From: Deltaproteobacteria bacterium
GTDB taxonomy: Bacteria; Desulfobacterota; Binatia; UBA12015
DNA: 64,000 bases
Assembly: GCA_016874795.1 (NCBI GenBank)
Contig: VGTG01000002.1
Coordinates: forward strand, 1-64,000
Direction of reading: 5' to 3'
This document shows, piece by piece, positions 53,118 through 63,914 of this stretch. A program made the translations under genes and the position numbers. Within the stretch, counting starts at the first letter, position 1, and each line of letters opens with the position of its first letter. The notes under the pieces are model-generated. The model saw only the letters and a list, made by a program, of their open reading frames with translations. It searched no databases and was not told the DNA's origin.

Positions 53118-53984
53118 GACGCTCGCGATGATCTCCTGCTCGCGCTCCTGATCGAGCGTCCCGCGGCGCGCGAGCGTGCGAAGCCGCTTTCGCACCGTAT
53201 AGGCGAGAGCGAGGTTCTCGGCTCCCGTCGGATCGGCCGTTTGGCAGGCGGCGCCCTGTCCGTTCTGCATCAAGTCGACGATCGCCTCCGTGCAGAGGTG
53301 GTTGAAGCGGTCGATGTCGACCATCTCGAGCGGATAGCGACGGCTGTGCGTCGCCCGCTGCATCAGCGTCTGCCAGTACTCGAGGCGCTGCAGCGCGAGA
53401 AGCGAGTCGAAGATCCGCTTGTTCGTCCTGAAGGAGAACAGAGTCCGCTCGACGACGCGCTCGACGAGGTCGTCGCAGTGCGGGTAGAGGTTCGCGGCGA
53501 CGAGGTGCAGGAGCGGCCGCCGCTCGGGCGGCTGGTTCGCGTCGAACCGCGCCTCCCAGTAGACGTGCCGCATCGAGGTCGCGCGGAAGCTCCCGATCAG
53601 CCGCACCGGGAGGTAGTAGTTGTGCGAGAACGTGTCGCTCGCCAGGTGCGAGAGATACCCGCGCGCGAAGGCGCGCTCCGCGTCGGTCTGAGCGCTGTCG
53701 AGAACGGTCCAGCCGGTTCGCCAGTGGTGGCAGTGCGTGTACAGGCTTTGCGTGAACTTCTTCGCCTGGATGATGTCGGCGCCGATGCAGCCGTAGAGGT
53801 ACTCGTACGGGAAGCGGCCGAGCAGTGTCGCGACGTCGGGCGGCAGCGCGTCCAGCCTGCCGAGAACCTGCGCTCCGTGCACGAGGTGGGTGACGGGCCC
53901 CCAGGCGAACGCCTCGACAGGCGAGAGGAGGAGCCCGCACAGCGCCGCGAAGCCGGACGCGACGGCGAAGGCGAGAGGTGACAT
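53067..53984 (-). CDS. exported zinc-dependent phospholipase C-like protein
   Basis: 305 residues. The signal peptide (SPLAFAVASGFAALCGLLLSPVEAFA) is predicted to be cut before WGPVTHLVHGAQVLG; in the zinc phospholipase C / S1-P1 nuclease fold the N-terminal Trp of the mature enzyme is itself a zinc ligand, and here it follows the AFA site exactly. Further histidines are in YTHCHHW, LSHLASDTFSHNYY and SMRHVYW. It belongs to the zinc-dependent PLC family; phospholipid specificity is unknown. ATG 53984. Overlaps coaBC by 51 bases at the 3' end and diverges from the UDG gene. Confidence 0.82.
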   Translation of the reverse strand: MSPLAFAVASGFAALCGLLLSPVEAFAWGPVTHLVHGAQVLGRLDALPPDVATLLGRFPYEYLYGCIGADIIQAKKFTQSLYTHCHHWRTGWTVLDSAQTDAERAFARGYLSHLASDTFSHNYYLPVRLIGSFRATSMRHVYWEARFDANQPPERRPLLHLVAANLYPHCDDLVERVVERTLFSFRTNKRIFDSLLALQRLEYWQTLMQRATHSRRYPLEMVDIDRFNHLCTEAIVDLMQNGQGAACQTADPTGAENLALAYTVRKRLRTLARRGTLDQEREQEIIASVLPSLEASLDAPARAAG

Positions 53985-54015
53985 TTCTACCAAGTAGCGT
54001 AGGATCTCAGCCGCG

Positions 54016-54762
54016 ATGTCACAAGCCGTGCGAGCGCTCGCCCGCGACCTAGCCGCGCACGTCGAGTGGCTGGCGCTCTCCGGCGTCGAGGCGATTCCCG
54101 AGGGCGTCGCGCTGCCGCGCGGGGGCGGCGCCGCGTCGCCGGGACGCGACCACGGCGAGGCGTCGAGAGTCGACTCCGGCGAAGCGAAGCACGATCTCTC
54201 TGGGGGTGATCTCGGTGAGCTGCAGCGCGCTCTCGCGGGCTGCGAGCGGTGTCGTCTCGCGCGCGGACGCACCCACATCGTCTTCGGCACCGGCGATCCG
54301 CAGGCACGCGTCGTCTTCGTCGGTGAGGGTCCGGGGCAGGAGGAGGATCGCCAGGGGCTCCCCTTCGTCGGCGCGGCGGGGGCCCTCTTGACGGACATCA
54401 TCGAGAAGGGAATGCGCGTGCCGCGCTCGTCCGTCTATATCTGCAACGTCGTCAAGTGCCGACCGCCGGGGAACCGGAATCCGGAGCCGGACGAGGTCGA
54501 GGCGTGCTCGCCGTTCCTCGCGCGCCAGATCGACCTGGTGCGGCCCGACGTGATCGTCGCGCTCGGGAAGTTCGCCGCGCAGACGCTGCTCGAGACGGCG
54601 ACGCCGATCACGCAGCTCCGCGGCCGTTGGCACGAGTACCGCGGGATCCCGCTGATGCCGACGTTCCATCCGGCGCACCTTCTGCGGAATCCCGCCTTCA
54701 AGAGAGAGGTTTGGGAAGACATCAAGCAGGTGATGGCGCGTCTCGGGTTGCGCTCGGGGTGA
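54016..54762 (+). CDS. family 4 uracil-DNA glycosylase with 4Fe-4S cluster
   Basis: 248 residues. Excises uracil from DNA. The family 4 motif A is [26 protein letters not shown], cluster cysteines are in CERCRLARG and [22 protein letters not shown] (C-x2-C and C-x15-C), and motif B is [12 protein letters not shown]. The N-terminal 65 residues (with [15 protein letters not shown]) are an unstructured extension found in a subset. It overlaps the next gene by GTGA and starts a long plus-strand run to secD. Confidence 0.92.
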   Translation: MSQAVRALARDLAAHVEWLALSGVEAIPEGVALPRGGGAASPGRDHGEASRVDSGEAKHDLSGGDLGELQRALAGCERCRLARGRTHIVFGTGDPQARVVFVGEGPGQEEDRQGLPFVGAAGALLTDIIEKGMRVPRSSVYICNVVKCRPPGNRNPEPDEVEACSPFLARQIDLVRPDVIVALGKFAAQTLLETATPITQLRGRWHEYRGIPLMPTFHPAHLLRNPAFKREVWEDIKQVMARLGLRSG

Positions 54763-56099
54763 CGCGGCCGCTCCATGCGGCGATCCTCGCGATCGTCCTC
54801 GCGCTCGGGTTTCTCGCTTCGAGCGGGCACCTCGGGCGCGCCTTCGGTGCCGAGCCCGCGCCTCGGGTCCTCCTTCTGCACGTCGACGGGGCGGTCAGCC
54901 CCGCGAGCGCCGACTACATCCAGGCGGGTCTCCGCCAGGCCGAGAGCGAGAGGTTCACGGCGATGGTGATCGAGCTCGACACTCCCGGGGGGCTCCTGAG
55001 CTCGACTCGCACGATCGTGAAGGATCTGCTCGCGTCGCCCGTCCCGACGATCGTCTACGTCGCTCCGAGCGGCGCCGGAGCTGCTTCCGCAGGCGTCTTC
55101 GTCGTGATGGCGGGAAACGTCGCGGCGATGGCCCCCGGTACCAACATCGGAGCGAGCACGCCCGTGCAGGGAAGCGGCGCGGAGCTCTCTGGATCGATGG
55201 GGAAGAAGGTCAAGAGCTTCACGGCCTCGTTCGCGAAGGCGGTCGCCGAGCAGCGCGGACGGAACGTCCAGTGGGCGGCGAAGGCCGTCAACAAGGCGGT
55301 GTCCGCGACGGATCGCGAGGCGCTCGAGCTCGGCGTGATCGATCTCGTCGCACGCGATCTCGACGAGCTCCTCGCGAAGGCCGACGGGCGGACGGTCAAG
55401 GTCGGCGGAGAGTCGCGCGTGCTCCGCGTCGCCGGAGCGATGGTGGCCGTGCGCCCGATGTCGCTCCGCCAACGCGCGCTCTCCTTTCTCGCCGATCCGA
55501 ACGTCGCGTACCTGATGATGCTCGCGGGTCTCCTCGGGCTCTACCTCGAGCTGTCGCATCCGGGCACGCTCGTGCCGGGCGTGGTCGGCGGTCTCTGTCT
55601 CGCCATCTCCCTCGCGTCCTTCCAGATCCTCCCGATCGACACGACCGGCGCACTGCTGATCGTGCTCGGCGTGCTCCTCCTCGTCGCGGAGATCTTCCTT
55701 CCGAGCTTCGGAATCGTCGGTGCGGCGGGCGTCGTGTCCTTCGTGCTGGGCTCGCTCTTCCTGTTCGATCAATCGGAGCCCGGAATCTACGTCGACCGCG
55801 CGCTGATCGGCAGCGCCGCGGCCGCGGTGGGCCTCGCCATGCTCGTCGTCGGAACGCTCGTCGTGCGCACGATGCGTGGGCGCGCGGCCACGGGGCGCGA
55901 GGCGCTCGTCGGCGAGGTGGGCGAGGTGCGGACGCGGGTCGCGCCGCGCGGGACGGTGTTCCTTCACGGCGAGCTCTGGCAAGCTCGGTCCCGCGAGCCC
56001 ATCGAGGCGGGACGGCGTGCCCGCGTGCTCGCGATCGACGGCTTGACGCTCGAGGTCGAGCCCGCGGCAGAACGCAACGAGAAAGGAGTGAGTGGGTGA
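54759..56099 (+). CDS. NfeD-type membrane serine protease (ClpP-like domain)
   Basis: 446 residues from GTG 54759. A signal-like segment ([15 protein letters not shown]) precedes a ClpP-class domain, [45 protein letters not shown], and the nucleophile Ser in [20 protein letters not shown]. The general-base Lys is likely in [11 protein letters not shown]. Four to five spans follow ([30 protein letters not shown], and more), then an OB-fold NfeD domain ending [13 protein letters not shown]. It is typically paired with stomatin, which it cleaves; slipin is the next gene (GTGA overlap). Confidence 0.92.
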   Translation: MTRPLHAAILAIVLALGFLASSGHLGRAFGAEPAPRVLLLHVDGAVSPASADYIQAGLRQAESERFTAMVIELDTPGGLLSSTRTIVKDLLASPVPTIVYVAPSGAGAASAGVFVVMAGNVAAMAPGTNIGASTPVQGSGAELSGSMGKKVKSFTASFAKAVAEQRGRNVQWAAKAVNKAVSATDREALELGVIDLVARDLDELLAKADGRTVKVGGESRVLRVAGAMVAVRPMSLRQRALSFLADPNVAYLMMLAGLLGLYLELSHPGTLVPGVVGGLCLAISLASFQILPIDTTGALLIVLGVLLLVAEIFLPSFGIVGAAGVVSFVLGSLFLFDQSEPGIYVDRALIGSAAAAVGLAMLVVGTLVVRTMRGRAATGREALVGEVGEVRTRVAPRGTVFLHGELWQARSREPIEAGRRARVLAIDGLTLEVEPAAERNEKGVSG

Positions 56100-56854
56100 T
56101 TCAACCCTTGACCGTGTTCGTGGTGATCCTGGTCCTGATCGCGCTCTCCGGCATCAAGATCGTGCAGGAGTACGAGCGCGGGGTGATCTTCCGCCTCGGT
56201 CGCGCCGTCGGAACGCGCGGGCCGGGGATCATCGTCGTGATCCCGTTCATCGAATCGATGCGGCGCATCGACCTGCGGACGGTGACGATGGACATCCCGG
56301 CGCAGGAGGTGATCACCCGCGACAATGTTTCGGTGAAGGTGAGCGCGGTTCTCTACTTTCGCGTCGTCGAGCCGATGAGTGCGGTGATCGCGATCGAGAA
56401 CTACGTGTACGGCTCCAACATGATCGCGCAGACCACGCTGCGGAGCGTCTGCGGCCAGGTCGAGCTGGACGAGCTTCTCGCCGAGCGCGAGAAGGTGAAC
56501 GATCAGGTGCAGTCGATCGTCGACCAGCAGACGGAGCCGTGGGGGGTGAAGGTGTCGACTGTGGAGATCAAGGACATCGATCTCCCGGGAGAGATGCAGC
56601 GTGCGATCGCCCGCCAGGCCGAGGCCGAGCGCGAGCGGCGCGCAAAGGTGATCGCGGCCGAGGGCGAGTTCCAGGCTTCGCAGAAGCTCGCGGACGCGGC
56701 GGCGATCCTCGCGACGCACCCGATGGCGCTGACGTTGCGCTATTTGCAGTCGTTGCGGGAGATCGCGGGGACGAACAACTCGACGACGATCTTCCCGGTG
56801 CCGATCGAACTGATCCGTCCCTTCCTCGATGGCCGGCGGACGGACGCCGAGTAG
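56096..56854 (+). CDS. slipin, stomatin/SPFH-domain membrane protein
   Basis: 252 residues. One N-terminal span ([16 protein letters not shown]) then the SPFH domain: [69 protein letters not shown], and a coiled-coil tail ([31 protein letters not shown]). Forms membrane oligomers with NfeD and is thought to be its substrate. GGAG sits before the GTG at 56096. The 3' end overlaps queA by 26 bases. Confidence 0.95.
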   Translation: MIQPLTVFVVILVLIALSGIKIVQEYERGVIFRLGRAVGTRGPGIIVVIPFIESMRRIDLRTVTMDIPAQEVITRDNVSVKVSAVLYFRVVEPMSAVIAIENYVYGSNMIAQTTLRSVCGQVELDELLAEREKVNDQVQSIVDQQTEPWGVKVSTVEIKDIDLPGEMQRAIARQAEAERERRAKVIAAEGEFQASQKLADAAAILATHPMALTLRYLQSLREIAGTNNSTTIFPVPIELIRPFLDGRRTDAE

Positions 56855-57905
56855 CTCCGGGGCGGAGGGGGGCGTCGCCGGCTTCGCGTACGACCTCCCT
56901 CCCGAGCGGATCGCGCAGGCGCCCGCGGCCGAGCGCGACGGTGCGCGACTTCTGGTCGTGCGTCGTGAAACCGGCGCGATCTCGCACGAGAAGGTTCTCG
57001 ACCTGCCGGACCTCCTCGATCCGGGCGATCTCCTCGTCGTCAATCGAAGCCGCGTGATTCCCGCGCGTCTTCGTGCGCGGCGAGCGAGTGGCGGCCGCGT
57101 CGAGCTGCTTCTCCTCGCGAAGGAGGCAGACGACGCGGGCGGTCCGGTGTGGAAGGCGCTCGCGCGGCCGGCGCGTCGTCTCCAAGCCGGCGAACGGCTC
57201 GGGATCGAGGACGCGGAGGGCTCCGTCGAGGTCCAGATCGAGCGCAACGAGGAAGGCGCGGTCGCGGTTCGATTCGCGGCGGGGACCGACGTCGTCGCCC
57301 TCGCGACGCGCTTCGGAGAAACGCCACTTCCGCCGTACATCCGTCGTCCCGAGGGTGCGACGGAGGAGGATCGCGAGCGCTACCAGACGGTGTTCGCGCG
57401 GGAGCCGGGGTCGGTCGCGGCCCCGACGGCCGGTCTCCATCTCTCGGAGCGTCTCCTCGGAGCGCTCGAGGCGCGGGGCGTCCGCCGCGCGGAGATCGTG
57501 CTGCATGTCGGGCCCGCGACGTTCTTGACGGGGCAACCCGGCCGCGAGGCGCTTGCCGTGGAGCCGGAGCGCTACGAGATCCCCGCGGAGGCGCGCGCAG
57601 CGATCGAGGAGACGCGGGGTCGCGGCCGTGTCCTTGCGGTCGGCACCACCAGCACACGCGCTCTCGAGAGTGCGGCTCGAGCGGGATGGCCAGGGGGCGA
57701 GGCGTCGACGGACCTCGTCCTTCTGCCCGGGGCGCGCTTCGAGGTCGTCGACGCGCTCCTGACGAACTTCCACCTTCCGGGGACCTCTCTCCTCGCCCTC
57801 GTCTGCGCGTTCGCCGGAACGGAGCGAGCGCGCGCTGCCTACGTTGCCGCGCTCGAAGGGGGCTATCGCTTCTACAGCTACGGCGACGCGATGCTCGTCC
57901 TCTGA
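56829..57905 (+). CDS. queA: tRNA preQ1(34) S-adenosylmethionine ribosyltransferase-isomerase
   Basis: 358 residues. Transfers the ribosyl of SAM to preQ1 to form epoxyqueuosine in tRNA. Diagnostic segments: [88 protein letters not shown] and [18 protein letters not shown]. The ATG at 56829 lies inside the slipin gene, so the two are overlapping. Followed by tgt, as in many bacteria. Confidence 0.97.
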   Translation: MAGGRTPSSSGAEGGVAGFAYDLPPERIAQAPAAERDGARLLVVRRETGAISHEKVLDLPDLLDPGDLLVVNRSRVIPARLRARRASGGRVELLLLAKEADDAGGPVWKALARPARRLQAGERLGIEDAEGSVEVQIERNEEGAVAVRFAAGTDVVALATRFGETPLPPYIRRPEGATEEDRERYQTVFAREPGSVAAPTAGLHLSERLLGALEARGVRRAEIVLHVGPATFLTGQPGREALAVEPERYEIPAEARAAIEETRGRGRVLAVGTTSTRALESAARAGWPGGEASTDLVLLPGARFEVVDALLTNFHLPGTSLLALVCAFAGTERARAAYVAALEGGYRFYSYGDAMLVL

Positions 57906-57938
57906 CGGTGGCCCTGCGGCGGTGGTCCCGTCTGCTAA

Positions 57939-59439
<1,501 letters not shown>

Positions 59440-59443
<4 letters not shown>

Positions 59444-60984
59444 ATCCGGGAAACGTCATGGTTCGGCTGGGGATCCTCCTGGCCCTCATCGTCGGATCGA
59501 TCATCTACCTCCTGCCGGTCGTGTGGCCGGAAGACTCGAAGCCGTCGTTCCTCGGCGAGAATCCGATCCATCTCGGTCTCGACCTGCGCGGTGGCACGCA
59601 CCTTCTGTTCACCGTCGACGTGGATAAGGGCGTCGAGGCGAACCTCGCTCGAACCGGCGAGGAGCTCGCTCGCGAGGCCAGGGCGGAGAGCATCCCCGTC
59701 ACCGTCACGCACGAGGGCATGACGCTCACGGCAAAGCTCGAGGCGGCGGACAAGCGCGAAGCCTTCGATGCGATGATCTCGAGCCGCTTCCCGACCCTCG
59801 AGATGATGCCGGGAGACGCGTCGCTCGATCAGGTGCGCTTGACCTTCACGAAGCGCGACGTCGAGCAGATCAAGCGCTGGGCCGTCGAGCAGTCGCTCGA
59901 GACGATCCGGAACCGCATCGACCAGTTCGGCGTCGCCGAGCCGACCATCCAGCGTCAGGGAACCAACGACATCGTCGTGCAGCTCCCCGGCGTGCAGGAT
60001 CCGCAGCGTGCGAAGCAGTTGATCGGAAAGACCGCGGTCCTCGAGTTCCGCCTCGTTTCGGACGGAGGAAAGGAGCCCACGGACAAGCTGACCGCGGCGC
60101 AGCCCACCGCGGGCGCTCCGACGGAGTACATGCTCGAGAAGCGCGTTCTGATGAGCGGCACGGCCGTCGCCGACGCGCGCATGCGCCCGGCGACGCAGCT
60201 CGAGGGGCCCTACGTCGAGCTGATCCTCTCGGACTCCGGCGCGCGCGACTTCGAGGCGCTGACGGGCGAGAACGTCGGCCGCAATCTGGCGATCGTTCTC
60301 GACGGCAAGGTCTTCTCCGCGCCGGTGATCCGGGAGCGGATCGGCGGCGGTCGCGCCTCGATCACGGGCAGCTTCGATATCAAGGAAGCGCGTGACCTCG
60401 CGATCGTGCTCCGCGCCGGTGCCCTACCGGCACCGATCCGCATCATCGAGGAGCGCACCGTCGGCCCGTCGCTCGGCCGCGACTCGATCCGTCAGGGCAT
60501 CCTCTCGCTCGCGCTGGGCGGGCTTCTCGTCGTCGTCTTCATGGTCTGGTACTACCGCGGCGCCGGCGTCCTGGCCGACGTCGCGCTCGCGTTGAACGTG
60601 CTGTTCCTGATGGCGCTCCTTGCGGCGTTCGGAGCGACGCTGACGTTGCCGGGCATCGCGGGAATCGTCCTCACGATGGGCATGGCCGTCGATGCGAACG
60701 TGCTGATCAACGAGCGCATGCGAGAGGAGTTGCGCCTCGGAAAGACGCCGCGCGCGGCGCTCGAGGCGGGCTACGAGCGCGCTTGGGCGGCGATCCGTGA
60801 CTCGAACATCACGACCTTCGTGTCGGGTTTGATCCTGTTCCAGTTCGGATCGGGGCCGGTGAAGGGATTCGCCGTGACGCTGTGCATCGGAATCATCACG
60901 ACGGTCTTCACGGCGGTCTTCGCGACGCGCGTGTACTACGACCTCCGGCTCTCGCAGCGACGTCTCGCTCGCTTGAGCGTGTGA
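59440..60984 (+). CDS. secD: protein translocase subunit SecD
   Basis: 514 residues. First periplasmic P1 domain (about 35-250) begins LGLDLRGGTHLLFTVDVD, then IRNRIDQFGVAEPTIQRQGTNDIVVQLPGVQDPQRAKQLIG; the six-span domain carries RTVGPSLGRDSIRQGILSLALGG and GMAVDANVLINERMREELRLGKTPRAALEAGYERAWAAIRDSNITTFVSGLILF with the conserved proton-relay residues. SecD works with SecF in driving export. No secF gene follows, and none is in the window. Confidence 0.96.
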
Positions 60985-61057
60985 GGGCGCAGCCTGCGTC
61001 ATGCGCCCGTCACATGGGCCTCGTCCGATGCACGCCTTGACCCGTAAGTTGCTGATT

Positions 61058-61080
61058 TCGATGATAAAATGTATCATCGA
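61058..61080. promoter_or_regulatory. A+T-rich 9-bp palindrome between secD and the HTH gene
   Basis: TCGATGATA, five-base spacer AAATG, TATCATCGA: perfect arms. It stands out as A+T-rich in G+C-rich DNA, just 67 bases before the HTH gene, and would suit an operator for a dimeric regulator. TTGACC (61037-61042) lies upstream, and the palindrome contains TGATAAAAT, which resembles an extended -10 box, but the spacing is not canonical. Confidence 0.5.
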
Positions 61081-61106
61081 GCCCAGGTAGGGGTGGTCGG
61101 GTTGAC

Positions 61107-61122
61107 CGGTCCTTCCGGACCG
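61107..61122. other. small perfect hairpin
   Basis: CGGTCC, loop TTCC, GGACCG. It lies between the A+T-rich palindrome and the HTH gene start; no T-run follows. It could be a leader hairpin. Confidence 0.4.
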
Positions 61123-61146
61123 TGTTAGCCACCGGACACGCCAGCC

Positions 61147-61350
61147 ATGGACCCGAAGATGCTGGACAGAACCGAGGCGCTGCTCAACAGCCGGGACGTC
61201 GCGAGACTTCTCGACATGAGTCCCGACCGCGTCAACGAGTTCGCCCGGAAGCAGATCCTCCCGGCCTTCAAGACCGGGCGCCAGTGGCGATTCCGCAAGC
61301 AAGACATCGCCTGGTTCAAGCGACAGCTTCGCGGGGCAACGGCCGCCTGA
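61147..61350 (+). CDS. helix-turn-helix (excisionase/MerR-like) DNA-binding protein
   Basis: 67 residues: MLDRTEALLNSRDVARLLDMSPDRVNEFARKQILPAFKTGRQWRFRKQDIAWFKRQL. This is the HTH_17 fold of excisionases and small MerR-like regulators, with a wing ending in FKTGRQWRF. It is a single small domain without effector domain. There is no integrase near, so a phage origin is unlikely; an autoregulator or regulator of the neighbouring export genes is possible. ATG 61147 or 61159 (no good ribosome site at the former). Confidence 0.85.
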   Translation: MDPKMLDRTEALLNSRDVARLLDMSPDRVNEFARKQILPAFKTGRQWRFRKQDIAWFKRQLRGATAA

Positions 61351-61504
61351 CCCCTCCCGGGGCGACAGGGCCGGAGCCAGCGAGATCGATCGGACTGAGA
61401 GGAGCGGAGCATTTGGAGGCGAAGTCGGCCCCCGAGCCGCCCGGGAGTGCGAAGCCCTGGAGCCGCGTCGTCGAGCACGGCGCGGATCGCGGGGATAGGG
61501 AGAG

Positions 61505-62161
61505 ATGATGACGCCGCACACCACGCTGGCCCACGAGAGCAAGATCTACTCGCGCTTCTCGCATTTCTACGACCGCATCTTTACGAACGTATTCTCGCCG
61601 CGGATCTTCCGCGTGGTGAGCGAGCTCGGAATCCCGCGCGGTAGCCGCGTTCTCGAGGTGGGCGTCGGCACGGGACTGTCGCTCGACGCCTATCCGCCGC
61701 ACTGCAATCTGACCGGCGTCGACCTCGCGCCGGACATGCTCGAGCGTGCGCAGCGGAAGGTCTGGTGGAATGGCTGGCAGCACGTTCGCCTCGAAGTCGG
61801 CGACGCGCAGCAGCTCTCCTTCCCGGACGAGCACTTCGACTACGTGACCTCGTTCCACGTGGTCAGCGTCGTGCCCGATCCGGCCGCAATGATGCGCGAG
61901 ATGTCGCGAGTCTGCCGTCCCGGCGGCCAGATCGTCATCATCAACCACTTCCGGAGCGAGCGGCAGCTCATCGCATCTGTGGTCGATCGCTTCGATCCGA
62001 TCACGCGGAAGCTCGGCTGGCGGACGACGCTGCGAGTCGGTGAGCTCCTCGAGGAGGTCGATCTCGAGGACGTGCGCCGGTTCAAGACCTCGCCGCGCTC
62101 GCTCTTCACGGTGATGATCGCGCGGAAACCCGAGCCGCCGCGCCTCAGCGCCGCCTCCTGA
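61505..62161 (+). CDS. class I SAM methyltransferase (PmtA/UbiE-like)
   Basis: 218 residues. HESKIYSRFSHFYDRIFTNVFSPRIFRVVSELGIPRGSRVLEVGVGTGLSLDAYPPHCNLTGVDLAPDMLERAQRK gives motif I (VLEVGVGTG) and the acidic motif II; FDYVTSFHVVSVVPDPAAMMREMSRVCRPGGQIVIINHF is motif III. The N-terminal YDRIF pattern resembles bacterial phosphatidylethanolamine N-methyltransferase PmtA, but UbiE-type quinone methylation is also possible. GGGAGAG lies directly before the ATG. It follows the HTH gene by 154 bases, which hold nothing recognisable. Confidence 0.85.
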   Translation: MMTPHTTLAHESKIYSRFSHFYDRIFTNVFSPRIFRVVSELGIPRGSRVLEVGVGTGLSLDAYPPHCNLTGVDLAPDMLERAQRKVWWNGWQHVRLEVGDAQQLSFPDEHFDYVTSFHVVSVVPDPAAMMREMSRVCRPGGQIVIINHFRSERQLIASVVDRFDPITRKLGWRTTLRVGELLEEVDLEDVRRFKTSPRSLFTVMIARKPEPPRLSAAS

Positions 62162-62176
62162 ACGAAGCGCCTCGCT

Positions 62177-62749
62177 TCAGTGCGTGAAGCGGCTCGGCTC
62201 GCCGGGGATGATCCCTCGGCGGATGAGCTCGGACGCGTCGGCTGCGCCTCGCGTCAGGAGCCATCGCCGGTAGATGCGCAGCGTGTCGCGGTCGCTCGCG
62301 AAGAGCTCTCGCGCGCTGATCTCGCCGAGAACCCGGACGAGATCGACGAATTGCAGGGCGAGCGAAGCGAACATCTCGCGGACGCGCTCGACCCCGAGCT
62401 CGGCGATGCGTCGATACGCGAGCCGGCCGAGATCGACGTAGTAGCCCGGCTGCACGACCGTGCGGTCGAGACAGTCGACGAACAGGCCCGAGACGAAGAG
62501 CGCGGTGTCGCCGACGAGCTTGTAGCGCGGAAAGCTCGCCGCCGGAGCGCCCGCTTCGGCTTCGAGGTAGGTCAGGGCGAGCGGCTTGTCGAGGAGGCCG
62601 CCGCGGCTCCGGAGGTGCTGCTCGAGCAGCGTAACGAGGTAGAACTCGGTCTCCTCGGTCGGCTCCACGCGCTGGACCGCCATCGCCTCGCGCACGAGCT
62701 CGCGAAAGAACTCGGTGGGGTGGGACTCGAGGATGGTGGGTCGCGCCAT
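62177..62749 (-). CDS. conserved-looking protein of unknown function
   Basis: 190 residues, mostly helical with no membrane span or signal peptide: ARPTILESHPTEFFRELVREAMAVQRVEPTEETEFYLVTLLEQHLRSRG, LALTYLEAEAGAPAASFPRYKLVGDTALFVSGLFVDCLDR, DLGRLAYRRIAELG and RELFASDRDTLRIYRRWLLTRG. It does not match a family I can name. High third-position G+C and an intact frame support coding. Convergent with the methyltransferase (16 bases) and divergent from the IscA-type gene. Confidence 0.68.
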   Translation of the reverse strand: MARPTILESHPTEFFRELVREAMAVQRVEPTEETEFYLVTLLEQHLRSRGGLLDKPLALTYLEAEAGAPAASFPRYKLVGDTALFVSGLFVDCLDRTVVQPGYYVDLGRLAYRRIAELGVERVREMFASLALQFVDLVRVLGEISARELFASDRDTLRIYRRWLLTRGAADASELIRRGIIPGEPSRFTH

Positions 62750-62858
62750 GGCGCCGGGTTCACTCTTCGATCGGCTTCCGTCCTCCGACCGCTGTGGAGG
62801 TATATCGGATCGGCCGCGAGTTGACTGTAGAAGCGCTCGTGGCTAGCGTCAATGAAGT

Positions 62859-63230
62859 ATGAGCGAGATCGTGCACTTGGACGCTTCCGGCGCTCCCGAG
62901 GACCGCGTCGGCCTGTCGCCGGCCGCGGCAACGCGCGTGCGCGCGCTCCTCACGCGCGAGAAGCGTCCCGACTCCGCGGGACTCCGTCTTGCGGTCGTCA
63001 ATGGCGGATGCTCGGGCATGTCGTACACGCTCGGTCTCGCCGATGCGCCGCAGGAGAACGATCTCGTCACCGAGGTCGAGGGTGTGCGCGTCTTCGTCGA
63101 CGGCCAGAGCCTGCAGTACCTCGAGGGTCTCGTCGTCGACTTCGTCGAGAGCCTGCACGGCGGCGGCTTCAAGTTCTTGAATCCGAACGCGGACCGCACC
63201 TGCGGCTGCGGCTCGTCGTTCTCGGTCTGA
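62859..63230 (+). CDS. IscA/ErpA-type iron-sulfur cluster assembly protein
   Basis: 123 residues. A-type carrier: GLSPAAATRVRALLTREKRPDSAGLRLAVVNGGCSGMSYTLGLADAP, with the three cluster cysteines at NGGC and CGCGSSF near the C-terminus. An N-terminal extension (MSEIVHLDASGAPEDR) precedes the fold. Delivers or stores Fe-S clusters. Its stop TGA is followed without an intervening start by the HAD protein in the same frame. No iscU/S neighbour. Confidence 0.93.
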   Translation: MSEIVHLDASGAPEDRVGLSPAAATRVRALLTREKRPDSAGLRLAVVNGGCSGMSYTLGLADAPQENDLVTEVEGVRVFVDGQSLQYLEGLVVDFVESLHGGGFKFLNPNADRTCGCGSSFSV

Positions 63231-63239
63231 GCGCTCGCT

Positions 63240-63914
63240 CTGGGCGCCGCCTACCGCCACGTCGTCTTCGACCTCGACGGCACTCTGGTCGATTCCGCGG
63301 CCGATCTCTCCGCTGCGGTGAACGCCGGGCTCGCGGTCTTCGATCGCCCTCCGCTCTCGCGCGACGTGATCGTCGGCTTCGTCGGGAACGGCACGCGGAA
63401 GCTCGTCGAGGGAAGCCTCCGCGCCTCGGGGCTCGCGCCGACCGAGGAGGCCATCGACCGCGCGTACGCGGTCTTTCGGGGCCACTACGACGCGCACCTC
63501 CTCGACCAGACGCGAGCGTACCCCGGCGTCGATTCGCTCCTCGCTGCGCTCGCGGCGAACGGCGTCGTTCTCTCGGTCCTGACGAACAAGCTGCAGCGCC
63601 CCTCGGAGCGGATCCTCGCCGGTCTCGGCTTGGCAGGGCGCTTCCGCGCGGTTCTCGGGGGCGACGACGAGACGGCGCGCAAGCCGAATCCTGCGGGCCT
63701 CCTCCGCCTCGTGGCCGAAGCGGGCATCCTGCCTGCGGAGGCTCTTCTCGTCGGCGACTCCGACGTGGACGTCGCGACCGCACGAGCCGCCGGCGTGCCC
63801 GTCTGCGGCGTGACGTGGGGCTTTCAGAGCCCGGAGCGGATCCGAGGCGCAGGCGCGACGTGGCTCGTCGAGCGACCCGAAGAGATCCTCGTCGCCTGCG
63901 TACGCCCCGCGTAG
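63240..63914 (+). CDS. gph: phosphoglycolate phosphatase-like HAD hydrolase, non-standard start
   Basis: About 224 residues if it starts at CTG 63240. HAD motif I is HVVFDLDGTLVDSAADL; motif II is SVLTNKLQRPSERIL, motif III/IV includes DDETARKPNPAGL and LLVGDSDVDVATARAAGVPVCGVTWGF, identifying the Gph group. Motif I lies upstream of the first ATG, GTG or TTG in frame (GTG 63318), so a CTG (or other non-AUG) start is required unless the protein is made by readthrough of the iscA-type stop codon, which is in the same frame. Ten bases separate the two ORFs. Confidence 0.85.
   Translation: MGAAYRHVVFDLDGTLVDSAADLSAAVNAGLAVFDRPPLSRDVIVGFVGNGTRKLVEGSLRASGLAPTEEAIDRAYAVFRGHYDAHLLDQTRAYPGVDSLLAALAANGVVLSVLTNKLQRPSERILAGLGLAGRFRAVLGGDDETARKPNPAGLLRLVAEAGILPAEALLVGDSDVDVATARAAGVPVCGVTWGFQSPERIRGAGATWLVERPEEILVACVRPA

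Noticed and set aside
61147-61350. phage or integrative-element excisionase
   Set aside because: The HTH fold fits, but no integrase, att-like repeat or other phage gene is present in the window.
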